Shown piece by piece: positions 30,243 through 38,450 of a stretch of DNA of 64,000 nucleotides (positions are counted from its first letter, which is position 1; each line of letters starts with the position of its first letter). Location of the stretch: positions 62,001 to 126,000 of the forward strand of contig DATHBD010000044.1 in assembly GCA_035296325.1 (NCBI GenBank). The letters are read 5' to 3'. Source of the DNA: DATHBD01 sp035296325 (GTDB lineage Bacteria; Actinomycetota; Actinomycetes; Mycobacteriales; Micromonosporaceae). The translations under genes were made by a program, and so were the position numbers. Below the pieces are notes generated by a model. That model was not told where the DNA came from and did no database searches. It saw only the letters and a list, made by a program, of their open reading frames with translations.

Positions 30243-32885
30243 CTACAGCGCCACGACGACGGACAGTTCGGCGTTGATCGGCTCGACGGCGCCGGCCCGG
30301 GCCGGCGGTTGGATCTCCACCGTGCGCACGTTGCTCGCGGCCACCACGTCGTCCCGCACGGCCGTGAAGACGGCGGCGTCGCTCGGCGTCGCCTGGACGG
30401 TGAGTCGGGCGACTTCCGCCCGCATCGAGACCTTCGCCTCGGACTTCGCCCTGCGCACCGCTCGCAGCACGTCGGAGGCCACGCCCAGCGCCCGGTCACC
30501 GCCGACCGGGTCGCCGAGCTCCGCACGGGTCGGCCAGTCGGCACGGTGGATGGAACCCTCCCGCCACCAGGACCAGACCTCCTCGGTGACGAACGGCAAC
30601 ACCGGGGCGAAGAGCCGCAGCAGCGTGGACAGCGTCCGGGCCAGCGTCGTCCGGGCCGAGCGATCTCCGCCGTACGCCCGCTGCTTGACCAGTTCCACGT
30701 AGTCGTCGCAGAACGTCCAGAAGAACGCCTCGGTCCGTTGCAGGGCGCGGGTGTAGTCCAACTCCTCGAAGGCGCGGGTCGCCTCGTCGACCACGTCGGC
30801 CAGGGCCGCGAGCAGCGCCAGGTCGACCGGCGCGGTCACCGCCGCGGGGCCGTCGGCCGGGTCGGGCCGGGCGCCGTCCGAGCCGGCCGCGGTGAAGCCC
30901 AGCACGAACCTGCTGACGTTGAGGATCTTCACGGCGAGGCGGCGGCCGACCTTCATCTGGCCGGTGTCGAACGCGGCGTCGGCACCCGGCCGGCCGTTGG
31001 CAGCCCAGTACCGCGCGGCATCCGACCCGTACTCCTGCAGCAGTGCCATCGGGGTGACCACGTTGCCGACCGACTTCGACATCTTCTTGCGGTCCGGATC
31101 GAGGATCCAGCCGGAGAGCATCGCGCTGCGCCACGGCAGCGTGCCGGACTCGAGTTCGGCGCGCAGCACCGTGTCGAAGAGCCAGGTGCGGATGATGTCG
31201 TGCGCCTGCGGGCGAAGGTCCATCGGGTACACCCGGCTGGAGAGGTCGCCGTCCGGTGCCGCGCCGACACCGCGCAGCTCCTCCCCTGCGGCGCCGCTCC
31301 AGCCCGCCGCGATCTGCGGCGTGAGCGACGAGGTCGCCCAGGTGTCCATCACGTCCGGGTCGGCGACGAACCCTCCGGGCACGCCGCGCTGGTCGCTGGT
31401 GTAGCCGGGCGGTGTGTCGCTGCTGGGATCGACCGGCAGGCTCGCCGCCGCCGGCACGATCGGCCGATCGTGGTCCGGCTCGCCGGCGTGGTCCAGCGGG
31501 TACCACAGTGGAATGGGCACGCCGAAGAACCGTTGCCTACTGATCAGCCAGTCGCCGGCCAGGCCGTTGACCCAGTGCTCGTACCGGGCCCGCATGTGCT
31601 CGGGGTGCCACCGCAGTTCCCGCCCGCGGTCCAGCATGCGTTGCCGCAGATCCGCGTCGCGACCGCCGTTGCGGAGAAACCACTGCCGGGTGGCGATGAT
31701 CTCAAGTGGACGGTCGCCCTTCTCGTAGAACTTCACCGCATGCCGGACCGGCCTCGACTCGCCCTGCAGCGTGCCGGACCCGCGCAGCATGGCGACGATC
31801 CGCTCGCGTGCCTGCTTGACGGTGAGGCCGGCCAACTGCGCGTACGGCGCGGCGGGGACGCCCGCCGGCGCCTCGCCGGCGAGCCGGCCGTCCGGCTGGA
31901 TGATCGATCGGGTCGGCAGGTCGAGTTCGCGCCACCAGATCACGTCGGTGACGTCGCCGAAGGTGCACACCATCGCGATGCCGGAGCCCTTGTCCGGGTT
32001 GGCCAGCGGATGCGCCCGCACCGGCACCGGCACGCCGAACAGTGGCGTGGTGACGGTGCGTCCGTGCAGGTGGCGGTACCGCTCGTCGGCAGGGTGCGCG
32101 ACCAGCGCCACGCAGGCGGGGAGGAGCTCCGGGCGGGTCGTCTCGACGTACACCGGGTCGCCCGGGTTGGCGCCGGTCGGGTCAGTGGGCGGGAACGCCA
32201 GGCGGTGAAACGCGCCGTCGACCTCCCGGTCGTCCAGCTCCGCCTGGGCGACCGCGGTCTCGAACGAGACGTCCCACAGCGTCGGGCCCTCGGCCGGGTA
32301 CACCTCGTCGCGGGCGAGGTTGCGCAGAAACGCCAGCTGGGACACGGCCCGGCTGCGGTCGCTGATCGTGCTGTAGAGCAGCGACCAGTCCACCGAGAGG
32401 CCCAGCCGGCGCCACAACTCCTCGAACGCCTGCTCGTCGATCGCGGTGAGGCGTAGGCACAGCTCCACGAAGTTCCGCCGGCTCACCGGCTGTGGCCCGG
32501 TGCGGGAGGTCGCCTTCGGCCCCGCCGGCCCCGCCGCCGGCATCGTCGGGTCATAGGGCAGCGACGGGCCGCAGCGCACGCCGAAGTACTGCTGGACCCG
32601 CCGCTCGGTGGGCAACCCGTTGTCGTCCCACCCCATCGGGTAGAACACTGCCTTCCCACGCATGCGCTGGAAGCGGGCGATCGTGTCGGCGTGCGTGTAG
32701 GAGAAGACGTGCCCGACGTGGAGTGAGCCGCTCACCGTCGGCGGCGGGGTGTCGATGGCGTACACCCGGTCGCGGGTGGCGGTCCGGTCGAAGGTGTAGG
32801 TGCCGCGCTGCTCCCATACCCGCGCCCACCGTTCCTCGACGCCGTCGAGGCTGGGCTTTGCCGGAGTACGGGCCGCGTCGCTCAC
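30243..32885 (-). CDS. valS: Valyl-tRNA synthetase of the non-standard (archaeal-like) type
   Basis: This 880-residue class I synthetase charges tRNA-Val. HVGH (HIGH motif) lies near residue 58 and KKMSKSVGN near 600, with a CP1 editing domain between and a helical anticodon-binding end. The segment after HIGH reads MGWDDNGLPTERRVQ, unlike the GxDHAGIATQ of ordinary bacterial ValRS. This points to the archaeal-like class, which may be a second copy. GTG 32885 is chosen because TACGAT lies 6 nt upstream (32892-32897), the leaderless spacing seen elsewhere in this window. Confidence 0.92.
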   Translation of the reverse strand: MSDAARTPAKPSLDGVEERWARVWEQRGTYTFDRTATRDRVYAIDTPPPTVSGSLHVGHVFSYTHADTIARFQRMRGKAVFYPMGWDDNGLPTERRVQQYFGVRCGPSLPYDPTMPAAGPAGPKATSRTGPQPVSRRNFVELCLRLTAIDEQAFEELWRRLGLSVDWSLLYSTISDRSRAVSQLAFLRNLARDEVYPAEGPTLWDVSFETAVAQAELDDREVDGAFHRLAFPPTDPTGANPGDPVYVETTRPELLPACVALVAHPADERYRHLHGRTVTTPLFGVPVPVRAHPLANPDKGSGIAMVCTFGDVTDVIWWRELDLPTRSIIQPDGRLAGEAPAGVPAAPYAQLAGLTVKQARERIVAMLRGSGTLQGESRPVRHAVKFYEKGDRPLEIIATRQWFLRNGGRDADLRQRMLDRGRELRWHPEHMRARYEHWVNGLAGDWLISRQRFFGVPIPLWYPLDHAGEPDHDRPIVPAAASLPVDPSSDTPPGYTSDQRGVPGGFVADPDVMDTWATSSLTPQIAAGWSGAAGEELRGVGAAPDGDLSSRVYPMDLRPQAHDIIRTWLFDTVLRAELESGTLPWRSAMLSGWILDPDRKKMSKSVGNVVTPMALLQEYGSDAARYWAANGRPGADAAFDTGQMKVGRRLAVKILNVSRFVLGFTAAGSDGARPDPADGPAAVTAPVDLALLAALADVVDEATRAFEELDYTRALQRTEAFFWTFCDDYVELVKQRAYGGDRSARTTLARTLSTLLRLFAPVLPFVTEEVWSWWREGSIHRADWPTRAELGDPVGGDRALGVASDVLRAVRRAKSEAKVSMRAEVARLTVQATPSDAAVFTAVRDDVVAASNVRTVEIQPPARAGAVEPINAELSVVVAL

Positions 32886-33112
32886 CGCGACATCGTACGT
32901 GGGGCGGGTGTGGCGCCCCCTCCAGTTATTTTCGCGGCACCGCCGCGACACGCCCGGGGCGACGCCGACGTCGTCCGCGGTATGCGAGTGGTGAACCGTA
33001 TGGGGGCGCGCAGGCGTGCTTCTCCCACATGTCGGCGAGCCAATGCGACACGCGGGGGCGACACGCCGGGTGTACGCGCTCGGCGGTAGCGTGGGTCGCC
33101 GTGGGCGGCATC

Positions 33113-33550
33113 ATGACGAGGTGGGTGGTCCTGCACGAGCACCGGGTGGCGGGGGCCGACCTCGACGCCGACGGGACGGTGACCGACGAGGCGGTTGGCC
33201 GTTGGGCCACCGCGGCGCGCGACGCCTATCTTGACCGGTGCGTGGTGCTCCGGCGGGTGGCGGGCGAGCCCGGGTTGGCGGTGGCAGCGCGTTCCGCCGG
33301 GCCGACCCAGGGCGCGTTGGCCGGCCGGCCCACCGATGTCGTCGCCACGGCCACGGCCACCGAGGTCCGACCGGCCTCCTTCACCATCTCGGTACGGATG
33401 CGCGCTGTCGGCGGCGCGGAGAGCTTTCCGCTCGGCATCCGCTACCGGATCGTGCTGGAGGATGCGGCAACCGGCGAAGTGCGCGAGCTCGGCACCGAAA
33501 TCCGCGACGAGTTGATCGCGATGGAGCACTCGGCCACGCACTTCAACTGA
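33113..33550 (+). CDS. Hot-dog-fold acyl-CoA thioesterase-like protein
   Basis: The 145-residue protein has the VVLHEHRVAGADLDADGTV opening and the RDAYLDR helix of single-domain hot-dog thioesterases, and a closing strand FPLGIRYRIVLED. It probably hydrolyses a thioester; the substrate is unknown. ATG 33113 is used, but GTG 33101, 8 nt after a TAGCGT box, is an alternative leaderless start adding four residues. Confidence 0.72.
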   Translation: MTRWVVLHEHRVAGADLDADGTVTDEAVGRWATAARDAYLDRCVVLRRVAGEPGLAVAARSAGPTQGALAGRPTDVVATATATEVRPASFTISVRMRAVGGAESFPLGIRYRIVLEDAATGEVRELGTEIRDELIAMEHSATHFN

Positions 33551-33566
33551 TCCGCTGCCCCCTCGG

Positions 33567-33971
33567 CTACGAGCGCACGCACAGGCAGAACGGGTGGCCG
33601 GCCGGGTCGGTCAGGACCAGCCAACGATCGCCGCCCGGCTGGAACTCCGGCGTCGCGGCGCCGGCAGCGTGGGCCGCGGCCTGAGCCCGGCCCAGGTCGT
33701 CGACGTAGAAGTCGAGGTGGAACCGCTTCGTGCCGGCGGTATCGGGCCAGGCCGGCGGCGCGTAGCCGGGCACCCGGCCGAAGCCGATCGAGGTGCCGCC
33801 GTCCCCGATCATCGCGTACTCCGCTTCGCTGTGCAGGACCTCCCATCCGGTCAGCGCGCTGTAGAAGGCTGCGGAGGCGGCGGGGTCGGGGCAGTCGAGG
33901 TTGACCATCGCGAGCGTCGCGACGGGCTTGCCGGCTTCGGTTCCGGCGGGGATGTCGGTGGATTGCGTCAT
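33567..33971 (-). CDS. VOC (glyoxalase/bleomycin-resistance fold) protein
   Basis: The 134-residue protein has two beta-alpha-beta-beta-beta modules: MVNLDCPDPAASAAFYSALT in the first and FHLDFYVDDLGRAQAAAHAA in the second, ending with VLTDPAGHPFCL. VOC proteins bind small molecules or catalyse metal-dependent isomerisation or dioxygenation; no substrate can be assigned. It diverges from a WYL regulator across a palindrome, an arrangement that suggests direct control by that regulator. Confidence 0.85.
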   Translation of the reverse strand: MTQSTDIPAGTEAGKPVATLAMVNLDCPDPAASAAFYSALTGWEVLHSEAEYAMIGDGGTSIGFGRVPGYAPPAWPDTAGTKRFHLDFYVDDLGRAQAAAHAAGAATPEFQPGGDRWLVLTDPAGHPFCLCVRS

Positions 33972-33989
33972 ACGAGCAGCATGATGGCT

Positions 33990-34014
33990 GTACCCGACAG
34001 CCTGTGTCGGGTAC
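33990..34014. promoter_or_regulatory. Palindromic operator between VOC and WYL genes
   Basis: GTACCCGACA (33990-33999) and TGTCGGGTAC (34005-34014) form a perfect 10-bp inverted repeat with a GCCTG centre, in the 62-bp gap of the divergent pair. It is the expected form of a dimeric repressor site. Confidence 0.72.
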
Positions 34015-34033
34015 CTGAGAAAAGATTGCCGAC

Positions 34034-35071
34034 ATGCGAGCGTCCCGACTGCTGGCCCTCCTGCTGCACCTCCAGGTGCGCGGGCACTCCACCGCGCGGG
34101 AGCTCGCCCAGCGGTTCGAGGTGAGCGAGCGGACGATCCAGCGTGACGTGGAGGCGTTGGCCGCACAGGGCGTGCCGGTCCGGTCCGTGCGCGGTCCGGC
34201 CGGGGGTTACCTCCTCGCCGGCGGGTACCGGACCCGGCTCACCGGACTCGCCGCCGACGAGGCGGAGTCGTTGACCTTCCTGGGCCTTGCCGGGCCGGCG
34301 GCGCAGTTGGGCCTCAGCGGGGTGCTGGACACCGCACGTACCAAGGTGTGGGCCGCGCTGACCGGAGAGGCGAGAGATCGCGCCGAGCACACCGCCCAGC
34401 GATTTCACCTCGATCCGGTGCGCTTCTACGGGACGACGGAGCCCACGCCCCAACTACTCTGCCTGGCCGAGGCGGTCCGACAGGATCGGCGCGTGCTCGT
34501 CGACTACAACCGGAGCGGCCAGATCGTGCGGCGTCGCCTTGATCCGCTGGGTCTGGTCCTCGCCGCCGGCGACTGGTACCTGGTGGCAAACCGGGACGGT
34601 GCGAGCGGGGACGGCGCGAGCGGGGACGGCGGCGGCGGGGACGGTGTCCGCCGGACCTATCGGGTGGCCCGTTTCGTCGCGGTGCGGCAACTGGACGAGG
34701 TGGTGCGTCGGCCGCCCGGGTTCCGGCTGGCGGAGGCATGGGCCACCTCGCGTCGGGAAATGGAGACGCGGCACACGTTGGTCGACGTGACCGTGCGGAT
34801 CGAACCGGCCGAGCTGCCCCGCCTCCGTCGGGTGGTTGCCGTGTCCGGCCAGGACCGCGTCGACGTCACCCTGACCGGGGCGCCGGTCGAGCTGACGGTG
34901 CCGTTCGAAGGTGAGCGGTGGGCCGCGATGGCGTTGCTGGGGATGGGCGGCGCCGTGGAAGTACTGGGGCCGCCCAGCCTCCGGGCGTACATGGCGGCGC
35001 AGGCCCGCGCGATGCTGAGCCGCTACGAGCCCGCCGACGGGGCCGGGCCGGGCGGCGGAGCCGGAGCCTGA
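34034..35071 (+). CDS. WYL-domain transcriptional regulator (DeoR-type HTH)
   Basis: The 345-residue regulator has an N-terminal winged helix (residues 1-60, HSTARELAQRFEVSERTIQR), the PAGGYLL turn, and a WYL sensor domain (VLVDYNRSGQIVRRRLDPLG, AGDWYLVANR) with a C-terminal WCX extension. A Gly/Asp-rich repeat (GASGDGASGDGGGGDG) interrupts the WYL domain near residue 190, an unusual insertion. It probably controls the divergent VOC gene through the palindrome in the shared promoter region. Confidence 0.88.
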   Translation: MRASRLLALLLHLQVRGHSTARELAQRFEVSERTIQRDVEALAAQGVPVRSVRGPAGGYLLAGGYRTRLTGLAADEAESLTFLGLAGPAAQLGLSGVLDTARTKVWAALTGEARDRAEHTAQRFHLDPVRFYGTTEPTPQLLCLAEAVRQDRRVLVDYNRSGQIVRRRLDPLGLVLAAGDWYLVANRDGASGDGASGDGGGGDGVRRTYRVARFVAVRQLDEVVRRPPGFRLAEAWATSRREMETRHTLVDVTVRIEPAELPRLRRVVAVSGQDRVDVTLTGAPVELTVPFEGERWAAMALLGMGGAVEVLGPPSLRAYMAAQARAMLSRYEPADGAGPGGGAGA

Positions 35072-35130
35072 TCGGCGGTACGCAGGCCAGCCGGCTTGGA
35101 CTGGGCGACCGCGTCGAGTAGGAACTAGGG

Positions 35131-36738
35131 GTGACCGCCGCCGAACTGCGCCCCCTGCCCTCCCGGCTCGCCGCCGCCCTCGTCTTCCTCGCCAGCGGCG
35201 CCGTCCTGGTGCTGGAGGTGGTCGGGTTGCGCCTGGTCGCCCCGTACGTCGGGGTCACCCTGCAGACCAGCAGCGCGGTGATCGGCGTCGCGCTCGCCTC
35301 GATCGCGTACGGCGCGTGGACCGGCGGCTGGCTGGCTGACCGCTTCGACCCGCGGCGTCTGCTGGCGCCGACCCTCCTGCTCGCCGCCGCGGCGACCGCG
35401 GTGACGCTGCCGATCGTGCGGATCGTCGGTGCCTGGCTGCGCGGTGTGGATCCGGGGAGCATCCTGCTGCTGGCGGCGGTCACGCTGTTCCTGCCCGCGG
35501 CGCTGCTCTCCGCGGTGACCCCGTTCGTGATCAAGCTTCAGCTCGGCGATCTCAGCCGAACCGGGCGGGTGGTGGGTCGGCTCTCCAGCATCGGCACGCT
35601 GGGTGGCATCACGGCGACCCTCGGCACCGGCTTCGTCCTCGTCGCGGCGTTGCCCACCACCACCATCGTGCTCTGCGTCGCCGGCGTGCTGGCGGCGGCG
35701 GGGATCGGGATCGCTCTGGTGACCGGTCCCCGGGGGCGCAACCCCTTCGCGCGGCGCGGCGGCGTTGGCGGCGGCGGCGTTGGCGGCGGCGGCGTTGGTG
35801 ACGGCGCGGGCCGGTCGCGCCCGCCCGGCCCGCCGGCGGCGGTGGTCGCCGTCGTCGGCATCGCCGGCGCGGTCCTCGCCGTGGCGGCACCCAACCCGTG
35901 CGATGTCGAGACGGCGTACCACTGCGCTCTGGTCACTGTGGACGACCAGCGACCGGGGGGTCGGACCCTGTGGCTCAACTCGGCCCGGCACTCCTACGTC
36001 GACCTCGACGATCCGACCCACCTGGAGTTCGCGTACACCCGGTGGATCGGCGCCGCGATCGACGTGCTGGTCGAGCCGGGACGCCCGATTGACGCGCTGC
36101 ATGTCGGCGGCGGGGGCTTCACCCTTCCCGGATACCTCGCGGCGACCCGACCCGGCACCGACAACCTGGTCCTGGAACTCGACGCCGGGCTGGTCGAGCT
36201 GGACCGGGCGCGGCTCGGGCTGCGGAGCGGTCCGGACCTGCGGGTGGTGACCGGCGACGCACGGGTCCATCTGGTCCGCCAGCCGGACGCGAGCCGGGAT
36301 CTGGTGATCGGCGACGCGTTCGGGCACCTGGTGGTGCCGTGGCACCTGGCCACCCGCGAGTTCGCGGCGCAGATCCGGCGGGTGCTGCGCCCCGGCGGGG
36401 TGTACGCGTTGAATTTGATCGACCGCCCGCCGACGCGGTTCGCGCCCGCGGAGCTCGCCACGGTGGCGGCTGCCTTCCGGCACGTGGCGCTCGTCGCCCC
36501 GCCGGCCGCCCTGGCCCGGGAGGAGAGCGCCAACTTCGTCGTCCTCGCCTCCGCGGAACCGTTGCCGCTCGCCGCGCTGCGCGAGGCATTGGCGGGTACG
36601 ACGTTGGAAGGTATGCCGGTGGACGATGCCGGTCAGCAGGCCCGCCTCATCGAGGGCGAGGAGTTGCGCCGGTTCATCGGATCGGCGCAGGTACTGACCG
36701 ATGACTACGCTCCTGTCGACCAGCTCCTCGGGTCGTGA
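35131..36738 (+). CDS. Membrane-fused spermidine-synthase-like protein
   Basis: The 535-residue protein has about six membrane helices in residues 1-200 (LVFLASGAVLVLEVVGLRLV, LLLAAVTLFLPAALLSAVTP), a Gly/Val repeat linker, and a C-terminal Rossmann domain with the aminopropyltransferase-like motif LHVGGGGFTLPGYLA and ELDAGLVELDRARLGL. Fused transporter/spermidine-synthase-like proteins are common in actinomycetes; true polyamine synthesis is unproven because several catalytic residues are replaced. The start is GTG 35131. Confidence 0.82.
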   Translation: MTAAELRPLPSRLAAALVFLASGAVLVLEVVGLRLVAPYVGVTLQTSSAVIGVALASIAYGAWTGGWLADRFDPRRLLAPTLLLAAAATAVTLPIVRIVGAWLRGVDPGSILLLAAVTLFLPAALLSAVTPFVIKLQLGDLSRTGRVVGRLSSIGTLGGITATLGTGFVLVAALPTTTIVLCVAGVLAAAGIGIALVTGPRGRNPFARRGGVGGGGVGGGGVGDGAGRSRPPGPPAAVVAVVGIAGAVLAVAAPNPCDVETAYHCALVTVDDQRPGGRTLWLNSARHSYVDLDDPTHLEFAYTRWIGAAIDVLVEPGRPIDALHVGGGGFTLPGYLAATRPGTDNLVLELDAGLVELDRARLGLRSGPDLRVVTGDARVHLVRQPDASRDLVIGDAFGHLVVPWHLATREFAAQIRRVLRPGGVYALNLIDRPPTRFAPAELATVAAAFRHVALVAPPAALAREESANFVVLASAEPLPLAALREALAGTTLEGMPVDDAGQQARLIEGEELRRFIGSAQVLTDDYAPVDQLLGS

Positions 36739-36888
36739 CACCGGCAACGTACCGGTCCGCGATCATCACGCGGCCCGCCGGCTGTTATCGAACGGCGGCC
36801 ACTGGGTAACAGAGACTGTCTGGCCCAGTTGCCAGGCGGTGACCCGTGCCGCGACAGCTGCCGGGATGGGCCGGGAAGGGACGCGACC

Positions 36889-37218
36889 GTGATCAGCCAC
36901 GAGGCCGTGTGGGATGTCGAGATCCGGCAGGACGGGGATCGCACCGTCCTGTACGGCCGCGGCGAACTCGACCTGGACACCGCACCGCTCCTGCTCGCCG
37001 ACGTGGAGCGCTGCCTGGTGGCCGGGGCGCGTACCGTGGTGATCGATCTTGGCGGCATGACCTTCCTCGACTCCACCGGTCTGGGCACGCTGGTCGGGTG
37101 CTGGCGCCGCGCCCAGCGCGCACAAGCGGAGTTCCGGCTGGTCAACCTCACCGGCGCGGCGGTCGCCACGCTGGAGATCACCGGCCTGGACCGCATCCTG
37201 CCGATCGTGAAGACCTGA
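36889..37218 (+). CDS. STAS-domain anti-sigma factor antagonist
   Basis: The 109-residue protein is a single STAS domain. LDLDTAPLLLADVERCL is followed by VVIDLGGMTFLDSTGLGTLV, where the Ser of DST is the usual phosphorylation site controlling release of an anti-sigma factor. The start is GTG 36889 with GGAAGGGA upstream; longer in-frame starts lack a ribosome site. No kinase partner is adjacent, so its partner is elsewhere. Confidence 0.88.
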   Translation: MISHEAVWDVEIRQDGDRTVLYGRGELDLDTAPLLLADVERCLVAGARTVVIDLGGMTFLDSTGLGTLVGCWRRAQRAQAEFRLVNLTGAAVATLEITGLDRILPIVKT

Positions 37219-37326
37219 CGGATTTCTGAGTTCTGACGTTTAGCGGGGTCGGGACCAGGGAACACCGGGTTACATGTCGGGCGCGCAGAGTGCTCGACTT
37301 CCACGTTTCCGGCCAGGGGGGCCCAC

Positions 37327-37779
37327 ATGCTCGCGGAGCCCGAACCAATGACCACGGTGCTCGCGCCGAAGCCGGCCCGACGCCCCCGCGCTACCAGGAA
37401 CGCGATGCCCGGAGACCGGTCGGGCGCCGTCGCGGCCGAGCGTAACGACGACATCCGGACCGCGTTGCTCTCCCGGCTCGACGAACTGACGGCGGAGCAC
37501 GCCGTCGCGCTGGCGGAGCTCGAGATCAGCGGTGTCGTGGACGCCGGTGACGACGTCGCGGACCTGGGCACCAAGGCGTTCACGCGAGAGCAGGAAATGG
37601 TGCTGCTGACCACGATCCGTGGCCGGATCGACCAGGTCGAGCGGGCCATGGGACGGCTGGCTCAGGGCCGGTACGGCTGGTGCGAGAGCTGCGCCAAGGA
37701 GATCCCGGTGGCGCGGTTGGCGGCGTTCCCGTCGGTCACCCTCTGTGTGAGCTGCAAGCAGCGCGAGGAGCGTCGCTAG
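37327..37779 (+). CDS. TraR/DksA-type C4 zinc-finger protein
   Basis: The 150-residue protein has a coiled-coil half (LSRLDELTAEHAVALAELEI, REQEMVLLTTIRGRIDQVER) and a C-terminal zinc finger CESC-x20-CVSC, as in DksA/TraR proteins that act through the RNA polymerase secondary channel. The first 35 residues are a disordered, basic extension, so ATG 37348 is an alternative start. Confidence 0.85.
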   Translation: MLAEPEPMTTVLAPKPARRPRATRNAMPGDRSGAVAAERNDDIRTALLSRLDELTAEHAVALAELEISGVVDAGDDVADLGTKAFTREQEMVLLTTIRGRIDQVERAMGRLAQGRYGWCESCAKEIPVARLAAFPSVTLCVSCKQREERR

Positions 37780-37828
37780 TCGGTAGCTGAGGCGGCCGCT
37801 GCTGCGGCGGGCTGCTGCTGCGCACGGC

Positions 37829-37951
37829 TCAGCGCAGCAGCAGGTTCAGGCCGAAGGTGAGGCAGAGCGACAGGGCGAGTGACACCAGGAGCATGACCAG
37901 ACATCCGACCCCGCCGCCGAGGGGTCGGATGTCGACGTTTCCGATTCTCAT
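37829..37951 (-). CDS. Forty-residue conserved-looking membrane peptide
   Basis: ATG 37951 to TGA 37829 encodes MRIGNVDIRPLGGGVGCLVM followed by a hydrophobic helix ending in NLLLR. Soluble N-terminal 15 residues and one membrane segment are evident. I recall similar IGNVDIRPLGGG-type peptides in actinomycetes, so I believe it is real although very short. Function is unknown. Confidence 0.6.
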   Translation of the reverse strand: MRIGNVDIRPLGGGVGCLVMLLVSLALSLCLTFGLNLLLR

Positions 37952-38084
37952 GACGGTGGACTACCCAGCCGCCATCCGCTGAATCCTCCCATCCACGCGC
38001 GGCCGTGCCGGCGCGGACCCGGCAGCGCGCGCTTCCGGAGTCGGTGCGGCCGGGTCTGTTTCAGAAGCTCCGGGGCAGTGAAGG

Positions 38085-38405
38085 TTACCGGGACCGGGCG
38101 GCGTCACCGAGCTGGTCCACGAGGTCGAGGGCGCGGCGAGTCGCATTCTCGATGTGGGGCAGGTGGGCACTGGTCTCGGTGGCGGCGGCGCCGCGCTCCA
38201 GATCCTCTGCCAGAAAGCCGGCAAAATTCAGGACCGCGCCCAAGGCGTTGGCCAGGTCGTGTGCGCTGCGGTCCACCTCGCTGCGCAGTCGTGCCAGGTC
38301 GGCTGCCGTCGCGTCCTCGGGCCGATCCTGAGGTTGCGTCATTCCGGCCGCCACGCTTGTCCATGTCGCCGGTACCGGCGATACCGCAGAAGCGTCGGTG
38401 ATCAC
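38085..38405 (-). CDS. Stand-alone histidine-kinase-like dimerisation/phosphotransfer domain
   Basis: The 106-residue protein contains SEVDRSAHDLANALGAVLNF, a HisKA-like H-box, and a second helix ALDLVDQLGDAAR, but no ATP-binding domain. It could dimerise, take up phosphate from the hybrid kinase encoded divergently, or act as a scaffold. GTG 38405 lies 6 nt after TACTCT, the leaderless spacing; ATG 38342 is an alternative. The 45-bp divergent gap links it to the kinase gene. Confidence 0.65.
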   Translation of the reverse strand: MITDASAVSPVPATWTSVAAGMTQPQDRPEDATAADLARLRSEVDRSAHDLANALGAVLNFAGFLAEDLERGAAATETSAHLPHIENATRRALDLVDQLGDAARSR

Positions 38406-38450
38406 CGGGTTAGAGTAAGCCTCCGGGACTTGATTACGGAGCGCAGTTGA

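Noticed and set aside
29760..32456. An 898-codon plus-strand frame opposite valS and the methyltransferase
   Set aside because: The minus strand encodes HIGH and KMSKS motifs in order; the plus frame has none.
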